64,000 nucleotides of DNA. Origin: Lentinus brumalis. Taxonomy: Eukaryota; Basidiomycota; Agaricomycetes; Polyporales; Polyporaceae. The notes under the pieces are model-generated. The model saw nothing but the letters and a program-made list of their open reading frames with translations. It did no database searches and was not told the DNA's origin. The stretch covers positions 186,001-250,000 of the forward strand of contig MARA01000025.1 in the NCBI GenBank assembly GCA_001792895.1, in the 5' to 3' direction. This document shows positions 47,589 through 58,406 of this stretch, one piece after another. The position numbers and the translations under genes were made by a program. Numbering within the stretch: the stretch's first letter is position 1; each line of letters begins with the position of its first letter.

Positions 47589-50539
47589 ATGTCTGAACAG
47601 CGCAAACTGAACGAGCTCCCTATTCCCCTCCCTCCCAACGCCGACTACAACAAGCAGTCCGTCCCTCTCCCCGGCACAGAGCGTCCCGGACAGACCGGTG
47701 AGCCTCCTGTCCTGCGCGTCGTCATCTAGCAAGGTTTTGACGGCTGTATGCGTCGTACGAAGCTATCTATCGCAATGGTCAGTAGTCGCGTCGTTTTCAA
47801 CTTCATACGCGTCCTGACGACGTGGAACGACGAATAACAGCGATATACCCCTTCGAGACCGTCGACACCCCTGGCGTGCTCACCAACCTCCTCGAGGTCT
47901 ACGACGAAGGGTACCGGAAGGCTAAAGGGGGCGATTTCCTCGGCCATCGACCAGTCGTCTCGAAGAAGCCTCTCAAGTACGCGAACTACTACGTCTGGCA
48001 GACATGGCCGGAGGTCGACGCGCGCCGTCGCGCCGTCGGAAGCGCATTGCACAAGCTCTTCCAGACGAAGGAGCTCGTCGGTGGACAGTACGAGACGGTC
48101 GGGTTGTGGAGTAAGAATTGCCCAAGTGCGTATTCATCCTCTCACGACGTGCGAACGCAAATTCCGACGAGGACATGCATGCTGCGTTGGGGAGTCTATC
48201 TTTCTTGGCATCTCGGGCTAAGCGTCCTCGTAAACAAAAGAAATGATAGACCCCGCCAGCATATCTCATGCATGTCTTGGCCTCTGGAACCGTTATCCGC
48301 ACGTCGTGTCTGTTTGTTCCTCGCAGATTACCGACACATCGGGACGCACATGTAACAGACTGGCTTCTCGTCGATCTCGCTTGTCAAGCATACAACAAGG
48401 TCACTGTCGCGCTCTACGACACGCTCGGCGCCGATTCAGTTGGTACGCATATCATCCCACACGCAGGCGCTTCCACCGCTGACCTGACCTGCAGAATATG
48501 TGTACGCATATAGTCCATTCATTCGCTGGATGGCCTCAGCTCACGGCGAACGCTCTCTAGCATCGACAACGCAGACCTGAGCGTGGTGTTCGCTGCGCCC
48601 GAGCACCTACCCTTCCTTCTGACGAAAGCGGACAAGGTCCCCAAGCTCAAGTTGGTCGTGTCTCTGGAGGCGTTGGATGATGACCAGAAGGGGGTTCTCT
48701 CCGCATGGGCGAAGTCGAGAAACCTCAAGTTCATGGACATCGCCGAACGTGAGTATATGCGTGCTCTGCGCGATCAATCCGCTGACTCTGTGTCATGCAG
48801 TCGAGGAGCTCGGTCGCGCGAACCTGATCCCTCCCATACCGGCGACGCCCGACACAATGGCGACGATCTGTTATACGTCGGGTACCTCCGGCGTGCCTAA
48901 AGGTAGGTTGAGCGACTCTTCTGCCGTATCTAACGGCACTAACGCGACACTTTCAGGTGTCCTCATCACCCACGGAAGCATGGCAATGGCGGTGTACTCG
49001 TTCCAGCACTCCCTCACGGTCGAGGGCGACAGAACAATCATGAGTTTCCTCCCCCTAGCCCACATATTCGAGGTACGTGCCTGTCTTAAACTGTATAGCC
49101 CGAAACTCACGATCAGCAGCGCACGATGGAACTCACTACGTTAGTGAACGGGAAGCGCATCGGGTACGCTACAGGCGACCCGTTGCGCTTCCTGGAGGAC
49201 ATGCAGGTCCTCAGGCCGCACTACGTCTCGCTCGTTCCCCGTGTCCTGAACCGCATATACCACTCGGCGGTTGCTGCGGGCGATGCCCCCGGGCTCAAGG
49301 GTGCGCTTTTCCGCCAAGCGGTCTCCACTAAGCTGCATAATCTGCACACAACGGGCAAGTTGACGCACCCGCTCTGGGACAGGCTCGTCTTCCGCAAGGT
49401 ATGTTGGTCCTCCCCGCTGAAGTCCGCCTGATCTCAACCCCCTTCAGATCAACGGAGTGCTCGGCGGACGGTTGGCCTTAGTCGGATGTGGCTCCGCGCC
49501 ATTCAGCAAGAACATCGCAGACTTTTTGAAGGTTGCGCTGTTGGCGGACATTGTCGAGGGCTACGGCATGACCGAGAACTGCGGCTGCTGCACGACGTGC
49601 TGGCCCAACGACCCGTCCTCGGGCGGCACGATTGGCGCTGTGCAGGCCACTGCGGAGATCAAGCTCATCGACGTGCCCGAGCTCGGGTACCGCGCGACGG
49701 ACAAGCCGTTCCCCCGCGGCGAGCTGCTCATGCGCGGCGCACAGCGGTTCTCGGGTACTTCAAGGGTACGTACATCCTCCGCTGGCCACATTGTTCTTGG
49801 GCTCATGCGACGACACGACAGACGAGAAGAAGACACGGGAGACGATCGACGAGGAGGGCTGGCTGCACTCGGGCGACATCGCGACGCTCGACGCGCAGGG
49901 GCGCTTCAAGATCATCGACCGCGTCAAGAACGTGATGAAGCTCGCGCAGGGCGAGTACGTCGCGCTCGAGCACCTCGAGAACGTGTACGCGACGTGCCCG
50001 CTCGTCGCGCAGCTCTTCATCTACGGCGACTCGCTGCAGAGCTTCCTCGTCGCCGTCGTCGTGCCGGACCCCGTGCAGCTCGCCGCGCTCGTGCAGCGCG
50101 TGCTCATGGAGCGCGTGGACCCGGCGGACACGCAGGCATTGCAGCGATACGTGCAGAACCCGCGGATCGTCGATGCCGTGCTCACGGAGCTTGATAAGGA
50201 GCTTAACGTCCAGAAGCTTAAAGGGTACGTACTGTTGCGCCCTCTTCGGCTTGCGGTAGCTCAGGCTCGCGGGGACGCAATGCTAACTTATTACGTTTGC
50301 GCACAGCTTCGAGAAGGTGAAGCGGATACACCTGACGCTGGACGCCTTCACGGTCGAGAACGACTGCCTGACCCCAACGCTGAAGATCCGCCGGTGAGTC
50401 ATCTGTTCGCCGTTTGCCGCGCACAGAAGACGGAGAAGCTGACGGGATCGTGGACGTTGATAGCAAAGAGACGTACCAGAAGTACAAGCCGTACATCGAC
50501 GCGCTTTACGCGCTCCCGGAACCCACTACCAAGCTGTAA
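47589..50539 (+). CDS. FAA1: Long-chain fatty-acid CoA ligase (Faa1/Faa4-like)
   Basis: Activates long-chain fatty acids to acyl-CoA via an acyl-AMP. Thirteen exons: 47589-47697, 47763-47777 (15 bases), 47841-48125, 48359-48442, 48495-48501 (7 bases), 48561-48748, 48801-48902, 48957-49072, 49120-49398, 49448-49765, 49822-50224, 50307-50393, 50427-50539; about 702 residues. Motifs: GLWSKNCPNWLLVDLACQAY, AMP-binding signature ICYTSGTSGVPKG, FLPLAHIFERTME, DIVEGYGMTENC, GWLHSGDIATLDAQGRFKII, DRVKNVMKLAQGEYV, and the end YQKYKPYIDALYALPEP. The join after FSG (GGG at 49753-49755) is one base short of the conserved SGYFKDEKKT reading, and the last exon join (50393/50427) is also out of phase. Otherwise intact. 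Confidence 0.92.
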
Positions 50540-50998
50540 GCTTGGTCGCAGGACATTTATGCTGCGTGTCTACGTTATTTGCACGATCTACTGTTGTATT
50601 GTCTCGTTCACTAGTCAATTCCACATCTGCAGGGAACGTGAGTTGACTTGCTCCGCGTGGATTCAGAGTTCACGCCACAATGCACCCTTTACTCGACACG
50701 ATCTTTGGTGCTTCACTCGGCCGCGACCTCGCCTTTCGGACGAGTTGACAGTTGCGGGCAGGAGCGTCAATGAGTGAGACAAAGGTGTCGTTGAGAGCAC
50801 GGGTATCTTGCTGCGACCAGACGTGCGCGGACCGACTCAGGATTGACCATTGTCGTGTCACAGCTGACAGTGATAAATGTTTCCGGCATGAAGCCGACGA
50901 ACTCATGGGTATGCGTACATGTAGAGAAAGAGATAGAGCGGGATGGTTGCGGGGCTGAGTGGGTGAGCATCGGGCGACTTCAAGCTATCACTCACCAA
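50540..50998. other. Intergenic between convergent genes
   Basis: About 460 bases between the stop of the acyl-CoA synthetase gene (+) and the C-terminal end of the next minus-strand gene. Nothing recognised. Confidence 0.45.
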
Positions 50999-51717
50999 TC
51001 AGCGCTTTCCCGCCACGCCAGGCATTGGATGCATAACCCGAACATTGGGATAGTCCGCCCAGACCTCCTTGTCGTGGAACCCCCTGAGCCAGCGCGCCTG
51101 CCCCAGAAGCTGTTCGAGCCACTCATACGACGCCTGCGAAATCCGCTGACGGTACGCGTACCGTCAGCGGATTTCGCAGGCGTCGTAGCCCCCCTCGCAT
51201 TCAAGACGTTCTTGTTCAGTATACGCGACTTGGTCCGCCCAGGGCGTGTCCGCTGTGGTGCTGTCTTCGCTCGGGTGCGCGTGAAAAGGAAGGAGGTTCT
51301 TGATGTTACCTCTCTCCCGGAGCTCGATTATCGAGTCCAACACAAATGACATCTCCCCGTCAGGGTCGAGTCCCTGGTCGGAGGTCTGTCGGCCTATCTC
51401 GTTCAGCTTCTCCTTCCTCTCCCGAGTGAGGACCCAACCAAGGGCGTAAGGATGGTCGTCTTCCTTCTGGGATGGGCTCAATTGAGGATATGTCGCTCGG
51501 ATATTGGCCTTCTCCGACTTCGACGGGTACGGATGGTCAGACAAAAAAGGTTTCACGTCGGCAGAGACCTGTACGTAATCGTTGTTAAAAGTGGGGGCGG
51601 CAACTCCGGCCACAGTGCAGGGCCATGCAGGCTCACCGTGGTGCACAGTGCAGATGCGGCCGCACGCTGCAGCTCTTCGACATCAACTTCAGCAAACTCG
51701 CTCTTGAATTTGCTCAT
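50999..51717 (-). CDS. Unknown small protein gene interrupted by a palindromic insertion
   Basis: Exon 1, 51637-51717 (MSKFKSEFAEVDVEELQ...), joins exon 2, from 51568, in phase 0 (VSADVKPFLSDHPYP, HPYALGWVLTRERKEKLNEI, ADQVAYTEQERLECEGG). At 51155-51187 the frame enters 33 bases that are the reverse complement of what follows, and these contain a TGA (51164-51166). As written the protein stops at 161 residues. Beyond the 33 bases the same frame continues with a convincing C-terminus (RISQASYEWLEQLL, GFHDKEVWADYPNV) to a TGA at 50999. Since 33 is a multiple of three, the flanking frames agree exactly, so the uninterrupted product would be about 205 residues. No known domain. Either a real nonsense-creating inverted duplication or a fold-back sequencing artefact. 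Confidence 0.65.
51126..51187. repeat. Perfect 62-bp spacer-less palindrome
   Basis: Both strands read identically from 51126 to 51187: arms of 31 bases with no spacer, centred on the CGCG in GTACGCGTAC. The base pairs just outside do not match. It lies inside the coding region of the small minus-strand gene. Confidence 0.97.
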
Positions 51718-52942
51718 AGATAGGACAGGATAGCGAGGCGATGCCACAGGTAGGAGGCCAAAGGCTTTGTCTGCGAATGAATGACATTGGTCAATCAAGA
51801 ATGGGCGACGACTTGGAGTTGCAAAACCCACCTAGCAGCGTATACTAAGTAGTGGTATAAGTATGTGCGACTTGAAGGGCCCGAGTTGGCTGAGTATTGC
51901 GCAGTGAAGGTGATGGTCAATCCGCTTGTCGTGCGGCACCGTTACTCAAATACTTACGCCCGCTACGCCAAACAAGAACAATATCCAGCGCTTGATCTCC
52001 TCCGACCGAGGCTCGGATCACAGTACTTACTTACATACGCCTAACAGGGCCGGCGACCTTCATCGTCAACATCGACTGATGTACAGAGGGCCTTTCATCA
52101 TTCCCAGTGGTCATCACTCGGGCTCAGGGCGGAGACGCAGAGCAGAAATGGGAACATACGTGGGTGTTATAGAGGAGGGAAAAGGGAAGAGGAAGACGTT
52201 TGGGCCAAAGAGCATGCGAGTATGACTCGGAGCCATCTTGGTATCTACTCCTTCAGGGCAGCCCGATATGCAGACACTCCCCTGCATGGCAGCAGACTCG
52301 AGTGAGCAACTCTTTCCAACGCAGTAACACCTCGTGCAGCACTGAGGCCTGGCTCGCGGTCCTGCGCGCATTCGTACTCTCCCCGCCGTCAATAGGCTGA
52401 CGCCCGGGACGTTTGAACGTTCGACAAGCGGCGCGCCTCCACGTCTTACGAGTGGGGCCTTACGAGATCATCGAGCGGGATGAAGGACGCGCAGAACAGT
52501 GCATCGAGAATATATACTCGACGTGCCTCAAAGGGGGTGCCAAGGTACATACCGCATGGACGGGGGTCCGCCAATGGGTAGCAGCTTCACCCCTCGCCGG
52601 TCATCACGACATCAGACTCCAGAACACTTGACAGACTCGCGCCCGTAGGGAGGAGAGAGACGTACCAGGAGCAGAGCCTGTTGTGTGTCCCTCCCACTGG
52701 CTCCTATGACGAAGTGACGAGTAGGATATTAGTAACCCAGGCGCACGACACAAATGTGACAGTACTGCTTCATGTTAGACATGGACTAACGCTACCATGA
52801 TTCCAAAACTCACTTCTGACGAGGCATCCACGCCGGGATGCCCTAATGCCGGTCTCTAGATGAGTATGTTGTATGGTGGTCATATCAGAATTAAGTAGTA
52901 CATCCTTCTTCGTCATCCGTCCCTTGCTTATGAAGAGCTTCC
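51718..52942. other. Intergenic, no gene recognised
   Basis: About 1.2 kb between two minus-strand genes: the promoter of the small interrupted gene and the 3' region of the capping-protein gene. A 92-codon minus-strand frame near 52114-52392 is Cys-rich but has no start context or splice support. Nothing else. Confidence 0.4.
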
Positions 52943-54171
52943 TTACGCAGCCCCAAACACGTTCTTGCTGTTCGTCAGCTCAGCGCCGAGTTTGTACCCG
53001 AGCACCCTGTCCCAGTCGAGCTTGGAGCGCGTCATCGGCAGCGCGCGGCGGAGGCCCTTGAACGTCTTCTCGCTCATCTCCGCGTACGCGTCGTTCAGCG
53101 ACGTCTGGTACCTGCCCTCCTCGGCCTCGATGAGCGCGAGCACCTTCGACGCAGCGGACGCGCCCCCAGACGGGTTGATTGCCGGCGGAAGCGTGAGCGA
53201 GACGGTGTGCGTCGTCGAGAGCTGCACGTTGCCCTGCTCGTAGTAGTGCACGTTCACGAGGATCTGGCCCTCGAGCGACTTGGTGGATGTGTCGACGGTG
53301 TAGTGGGAGCGCCACCGGCCGGACCTAGTAGGTGGATAGAGGCGATTGCTGAGCTACACGGTCCTGCCAGTGGGGTTATGATAAACGCACCAAAAGTTGT
53401 TCGGGTTGTACTTGTTCGCGACAATCTGGATGATGAAGCGGGTACTTGATTCTGGCGTTGGGAAGACGGAGACAACGCCATCGTGGTAGTGTGCTTGGAG
53501 ATACGCTAACGATGCTGTCTCAAGTGCGGCACTGCGCTCGGAGTTCTCAGTCGGCAGGCTTTGAGAGACATGTAGGAGCGGCTTTACCGGAAAGGCTCGG
53601 ACTCGGGATCGGGCTCGACGTGTTCGGGGTCTGACGTTTCCTGTATATTACGCGGATGTATAAGGACTAGGGCTGCGGAAGCAGTGAGTGGGGGACGCAC
53701 CAAGCTTAGATGGTCGAAGCGGAAGCTCGTCCTCGACCGCGGGTCCCAGTACCTGTCCACCGACGCCTCCGCATCCGTCTCCTCATTCGAGCTTGGTATC
53801 CTCGCCGCGTCGCTAACGATCGACTAACCAGCCCCAACCGATTCCAAGTCACTGTCATCCCTCCCGTCCCGCGTTCACCGCACATCACAGAGCACTCACC
53901 TGGTGTTGGTGCCCTGGGACGTCGGCGGTCGTGAACTGCGTTGTGTTGTATTCCCTCAGCGCGGGCAGCACGCCGGCCTGCAGCGAGTCGTCGTCCGAGA
54001 TGATGTTCCGCACATCTGGCGGAATCGGAGCGGTTCAGCTCATGCGTGGTCTCGCAGGACGCGCCGTGCAGGGAACAACGGGTAATTACCGTTCAGCACG
54101 TCGTTGATCTCTCCCGGCGGAGACTGCAGGAGGAACTTGGAAGCAGCTTCGATGCGTTCTGCAGAGTCCAT
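52943..54171 (-). CDS. CAP1: F-actin-capping protein subunit alpha
   Basis: With the beta subunit it caps the barbed ends of actin filaments in cortical patches. Six exons in phase: 54090-54171, 53900-54015, 53701-53823, 53588-53640, 53391-53531, 52943-53324; 298 residues, slightly above the usual family length of about 265-290. N-terminus ERIEAASKFLLQSPPGEIND, then DVRNIISDDDSL, REYNTTQFTTADVPG, DPRSRTSFRFDHLSL, HYHDGVVSVFPTPESSTRFI, KYNPNNFWSGRWRSHYTVD, VNVHYYEQGNVQLSTTH, and the signature near the C-terminus FKGLRRALPMTRSKLDWDRV, GYKLGAEL. All strongly match the alpha-subunit family. The start ATG is the first in frame. Confidence 0.94.
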
Positions 54172-54546
54172 GGCCAGAACGTCGGAGCGGGTGAGGGATG
54201 GAGGCAACTGGTGCGCGAACTGAGGCGCTCGTTCAGCGTCATGTATACGGCGATAAGCCGAAGCAATTGACTCTACTACAAACCTCTACAAACTCGTCTT
54301 TACGCTCCGCCTCACCGCTTACTGACTTGACTTCGTTGATCCATGAGCACGGTTGTCGACACAAGCTTGACTTGATTCAAGTCGCAGCAGGGTGGTTCAC
54401 GTTCAGCACGCAGCGGCACTGGTCACTCGGACTGGCACAACGGTGGCCCTTCCTCTTCCGGTTCGACTGCAGGTTTCAGGCAAGTAGACTCCATACAATC
54501 TCAGATATCAGCGAGGAACACACAATCTCAACAGCTCTGAAGGTCG
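54172..54546. promoter_or_regulatory. Divergent promoter region of CAP1 and F-box-like copy E
   Basis: 375 bases between divergent starts at 54171 (minus) and 54547 (plus). It must serve both genes. No specific site recognised. Confidence 0.4.
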
Positions 54547-55961
54547 ATGCCGGATTATCCTATCGCACTTCGGAACAGCGACGTATGGCACCTCATACTA
54601 TCTGTCGTTGACCGGAAGACCAGGCTAGCTTTGGTGCAGACGTGCCACATTCTGAACCAACAGGCAGCACCGTACCTGCTCGGGGATGTTGTGCTGCAAG
54701 GGCTCGGCCCAAGAAAGTTGTCGTCATTCCTCCAATTTATAGCTCCCCGAGACGATGATGAACAGTCAGCGTACCGCCTGCGCTCTTTGCGTGGTCTCTC
54801 TCTCCAGATTGTCAATCCCCCACCCAGTATCGACGCGCTGCTTGCTCTCTTCGCCCGACTACAGCAGCACGGCACCGATCTCACTCGTCTCCGAATCAGT
54901 GTCTCCGACATGGCAACCACGCCGCTGAACCCTGAAACCCCGCGCCTGGGAGAAGCCATCGCGTCGCTCCAGCACATACGGGATCTCGAACTCGAACTAT
55001 CCCATCCCCTATGTTACAAGATATTGCACGCGACGCGCTCACGATTGGTGTCCTTGAAGTTGAGGTCTCGCGGGCAAGCCGTCAATCCCATTCCGCTCCT
55101 CCTGAATTCTCAAGACACTCTCGAGAAACTCGACACAAATCTTCCACGGAACGATTCCGGTCCATGCCCATGCTACCCCGTGTGCGCGACCTGACGCTCA
55201 AATGCACCGTATTGCCGCGCACCATGTATTTCGTTGGGGCCTTTCCGAACCTACAGGCACTCCGAATCTCCTCCCTCGGCGAGCCCAGCGCTGAGACGCC
55301 AAGGTGGCACGAAAGTACGTTTCCGTTGCTCCGCCTCTTCAGCGGAAGCTTCAACGATCTCTACGTGCTTGGGGTGAGACATTGTCTCAACAACCTCAAG
55401 ATCCACATTGGGCATTCTCTGGACGATTTCTCTCGACTGCGTGCAGTCCTGTCGGAATCATCCCCGTCATGTCTCTCGCTGGAGATTGGCCAGCTGCGGG
55501 GTGGTCAGTGCCTGACGAACGCCGCTTTCATCTCCCTGTTCTCTCCATCCCTACTTCCGCGATTATCGACTTTGGCCCTCGACTGCAAATGGGGATCACA
55601 TGAAGATACGGATCCGGATGCCATCGAGGTAAGCTGGCAGTATATATCCTGAAGTCTTCGTTACCTGCTCACTGGCGCTTGACACTTGACTTGCGCGTCA
55701 TTATAACACTAGGAAGCCTTGGCTGTCATTGCCATGAGTCTCCCGCTCATGACCTTCAAAGTCGTGCTACGGCTTCAAGACCTCCGGTACCACGCTCGAG
55801 GGCACCTCGAATGGAAACTTGACATATGGGACGCCGAAGATCTGGCCGACCAGTTGCTCGATCGTCAGCCGTTCCTCATGTACTCGAACGTCGAAATTGC
55901 AGTGGATCCCTATACTCCGAACAGGGCGACGTTGCGACGTCCTAGTGCGGGCCCTAGCTGA
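54547..55961 (+). CDS. F-box-like/leucine-rich protein, copy E, with a one-base frame break
   Basis: Two exons, 54547-55628 and 55713-55961. Close paralogue of copy A: MPDYPIALRNSDVWHLILSV, TCHILNQQAAPYLLGDVVLQ, GLGPRKLSSFLQF, FPNLQALRISSLGEPSAET, LYVLGVRHCLNNLKIHI and the C-terminal module EALAVIAMSLPLMTFKVVLR with AEDLADQLLDRQPFL. After LEKLDTNLPRNDSGPCPCYP the frame is lost at the CCCC run 55176-55179; one more C gives YPRVRDLTL, matching YPRMRDLTI in copy A, and exon 1 then becomes an exact multiple of three (361 codons against 362 in A). As written it stops at 55194. About 443 residues if continuous. A pseudogene is possible, but a base-call error is more economical. Confidence 0.8.
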
Positions 55962-56879
55962 CGAGGCAGTCTCAGGCTGAGTCCTCACAAGGACCGCGAA
56001 CATCTCAACCCAAGCTGACAATTCGCCTCCTTAAAAACGAAGGCCACGCGTCAGCTACAGTACTGTCTTGCTCATACTTGGTATTCTCCTTGACTGAGGC
56101 TCGGGAGCTTGTGGCCCTCCAACGCACTGAACCGCTGAGGGACACATGGCACGTCATACTCTCCATCGTTGACGCATTCCTGTATCATTGGACCAGGGTA
56201 TGTACTATGTATATACTATACACCCTGTCACGCTCGAAGCCCTCCTGCACAGTGCAGCTTCACTCTCTTCGCGCATCCCTTCGGAAAAATGGGCGGTGCA
56301 TACTCTGACTAATACTGTCGACACTTCCCAAGTTTCAAGGGATTTGGTTGGGAAGACGCGCGAGCCGAAGTCGATCAACCCCGCACGCGCCTGACTGGGC
56401 ACTTTGCTACTTTGCTATCTTCGCAAGATCTTCACGGATTCTTACGCTCGTTGCGGAGGCGGATAGAGAGGACGTGTGCGCACCCACTGCACAAAACACG
56501 GGAAAAAAACAGATTATATTTGAGCTATATAGGTGCAATTGTTCACTTCTGTTGCAGATCCGGCATTGTTCATTTCCGGTGCAGCGATAGTAGTTCGAAT
56601 GCTTCGTAGGACCCAAGCTAGCTGACAATTATGCGTGGTTGAGCCACAACGGTAAATACGGATACCATTCAAGAAGTAGCGGGAACAGCGACACATTAGT
56701 ATTGTATGTACAAGATTTCTTCTCTATATCTATGCATGTAGCCTTGTATCTATGTAAGTAGTCTGCCTTTCCGTCTACAGCGTACTAGCTTACGCGCACG
56801 CTCAAGTTCAGCTACTTCGTCATCTTCATCGTTACTGCCATGCGCAAGTTCGTCGTCGTCCGCAGGAACATGCGCATCT
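55962..56879. other. Intergenic with an F-box-like relic
   Basis: About 900 bases between copy E (+) and copy F (-), containing the short relic described separately and otherwise AT-richer, non-coding sequence (56500-56800). Confidence 0.5.
56111..56173 (+). pseudogene. Relic of an F-box-like N-terminus
   Basis: Twenty-one codons read VALQRTEPLRDTWHVILSIV and then Asp, against IALQNTVDVWHLILSVVD in copy A. The similarity stops at once downstream and no leucine-rich region follows. It lies about 150 bases after copy E in the same orientation. Best read as the remnant of a further tandem copy. Confidence 0.55.
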
Positions 56880-58406
56880 TCACAGATCTTCAACGGATTC
56901 GAATCGACGCTCAGCATAATGAGACCTCCAGTCCGAGTCGGGCAAATCCCGCTCGAGCTCTACGGTTTCGTGGGTCGCTAGGCCAATCAGTGAGACCTCT
57001 GCGGACCTCATCAACGGAGCCGCCTCTAAGAGGCGGGTCGCAAGCGCTTCCGCACTCACACTCTGCAACAACGCAAGAGAGGGACATGAGAACCTGGGTT
57101 TCCGGAGTAGCTTAGCAAGATACGACCAATTAATGCGCAGCTTGAGTGAGTCCAAACGAGTAGGTGCCATAGCTTCGCAAAGCCCATCCTTAATGTCAGA
57201 GGTCAGCCTGGATTACAGAGACGCGTATGACGATGATGGACTCACCAGAAACGCCACCACGTCGTAGTCGTGGTCGCGTGGAGCCACGGTCAAGTACACT
57301 TTGCAAGTTTCAACGAGCTGGAACTCCTTTCTCGAGCACAGCGACGAAAGGCCATTCACGAGCTCTGACAGTAGCAAGCCATGACAGCGGAGCGTGAGAT
57401 GCGTGGGCCTCGTGTCCATGAGTATCCGTTGGAGCATGTCGAGGTCGAAGCTCTCATCAGGCTCGGCATCATTCCCGATGTCAACGTGCGATACGTGACA
57501 AGCGAGACCGAGGACGAATAGCATGGACAGCGACCCCTTGAACGAACGCAGAGAAGTCCACGAGCCGTATCGCCGCTGGTCGGCGATATTCCGAAGTCGC
57601 TGTAGCATCCTGACCTCCTGTGTGTCATCAGGATTGCCGGAGTACACGCGGAGTGCAATATCACGAGTCGATATCGTGGACAAGTTTGGGAAGGCCTGGA
57701 CGAGATGCCAGGTAGTCGGCGATGCGACGCGCGTCAGGGAAAGTGTGTTGAGAAAGGGGAAGCGTAGCGGGGAAGGTAAAGATGCAACGGCTGCCCACCC
57801 GAGGGTGAGGGTACGGAGTGAGTTCTGTGAATTTGCGAGCGTCGCAATAGGGTCATCCACGGCGTCACGAGTGAGCTCGGGGTCGATGCTGATATCGGCG
57901 TGGAAGAGACCGGATTTGAGGGCACGTAACATGGTAATCGTGCGGCCAGCAACTTTCGTGATCGTAAACATTCGGAGAGTACTGAGGTTCGATATGGCGA
58001 TGGCAAGTTCGGGTTCTGCGGAGAACAACGGTTCTCCCTCGCCCTGGCCTATGTCCAGCCGAACGAAACGGCGAGCGAATGGAGCAAAGTGAATGAAGAA
58101 AAACTTGAGAGCGGAAGCGAAAGCTTCCTCCATTTGCTTGCTTTGGTGATAGTAAGAGATGATGGAGAGGCCCTCGAGCCAGTAGAATCGGTTCGCTGCC
58201 AACGTAGCCTTCTTCCGGGCACGCAGGAACAGCAATAACGACTTTACTTGTTCTGCCCGGGTCAGATACGGGTCGTGGGCGAGCAGATATCTCGCTCCCT
58301 CATGGTTTAGCGTACTGCATGTCCGCATCATGCGCGAGACCGTGTCTCGGGTGGAGGAGGCCATGACATGGTGGACGATGTCCGAGTTCCAGTTGACGGC
58401 GTCCAT
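56880..58406 (-). CDS. F-box-like/leucine-rich protein, copy F (intact)
   Basis: Two exons, 57246-58406 and 56880-57188, phase 0; 489 residues. Belongs with B, C and D: IVHHVMASSTRDTVSRMMRT, CSTLNHEGARYLLAHDPYL, FPFLNTLSLTRVASPTTWHL, LSMLFVLGLACHVSHVDIG, DTRPTHLTLRCHGLLLSEL. The C-terminal module starts DGLCEAMAPTRLDSLKLRIN and has AEALATRLLEAAPLMRSAEV. Inverted relative to the B-C-D tandem and 13 kb away, with the same exon boundary. Confidence 0.86.

Noticed and set aside
51126..51187. Palindrome as a transcription terminator or replication origin
   Set aside because: A hairpin terminator is a bacterial feature. The site lies in coding sequence and has no T-run or origin-like context.
50843..51349. 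168-codon plus-strand frame across the palindrome
   Set aside because: Antisense to the small minus-strand gene, whose two exons join in phase. The palindrome itself makes both strands look alike there.
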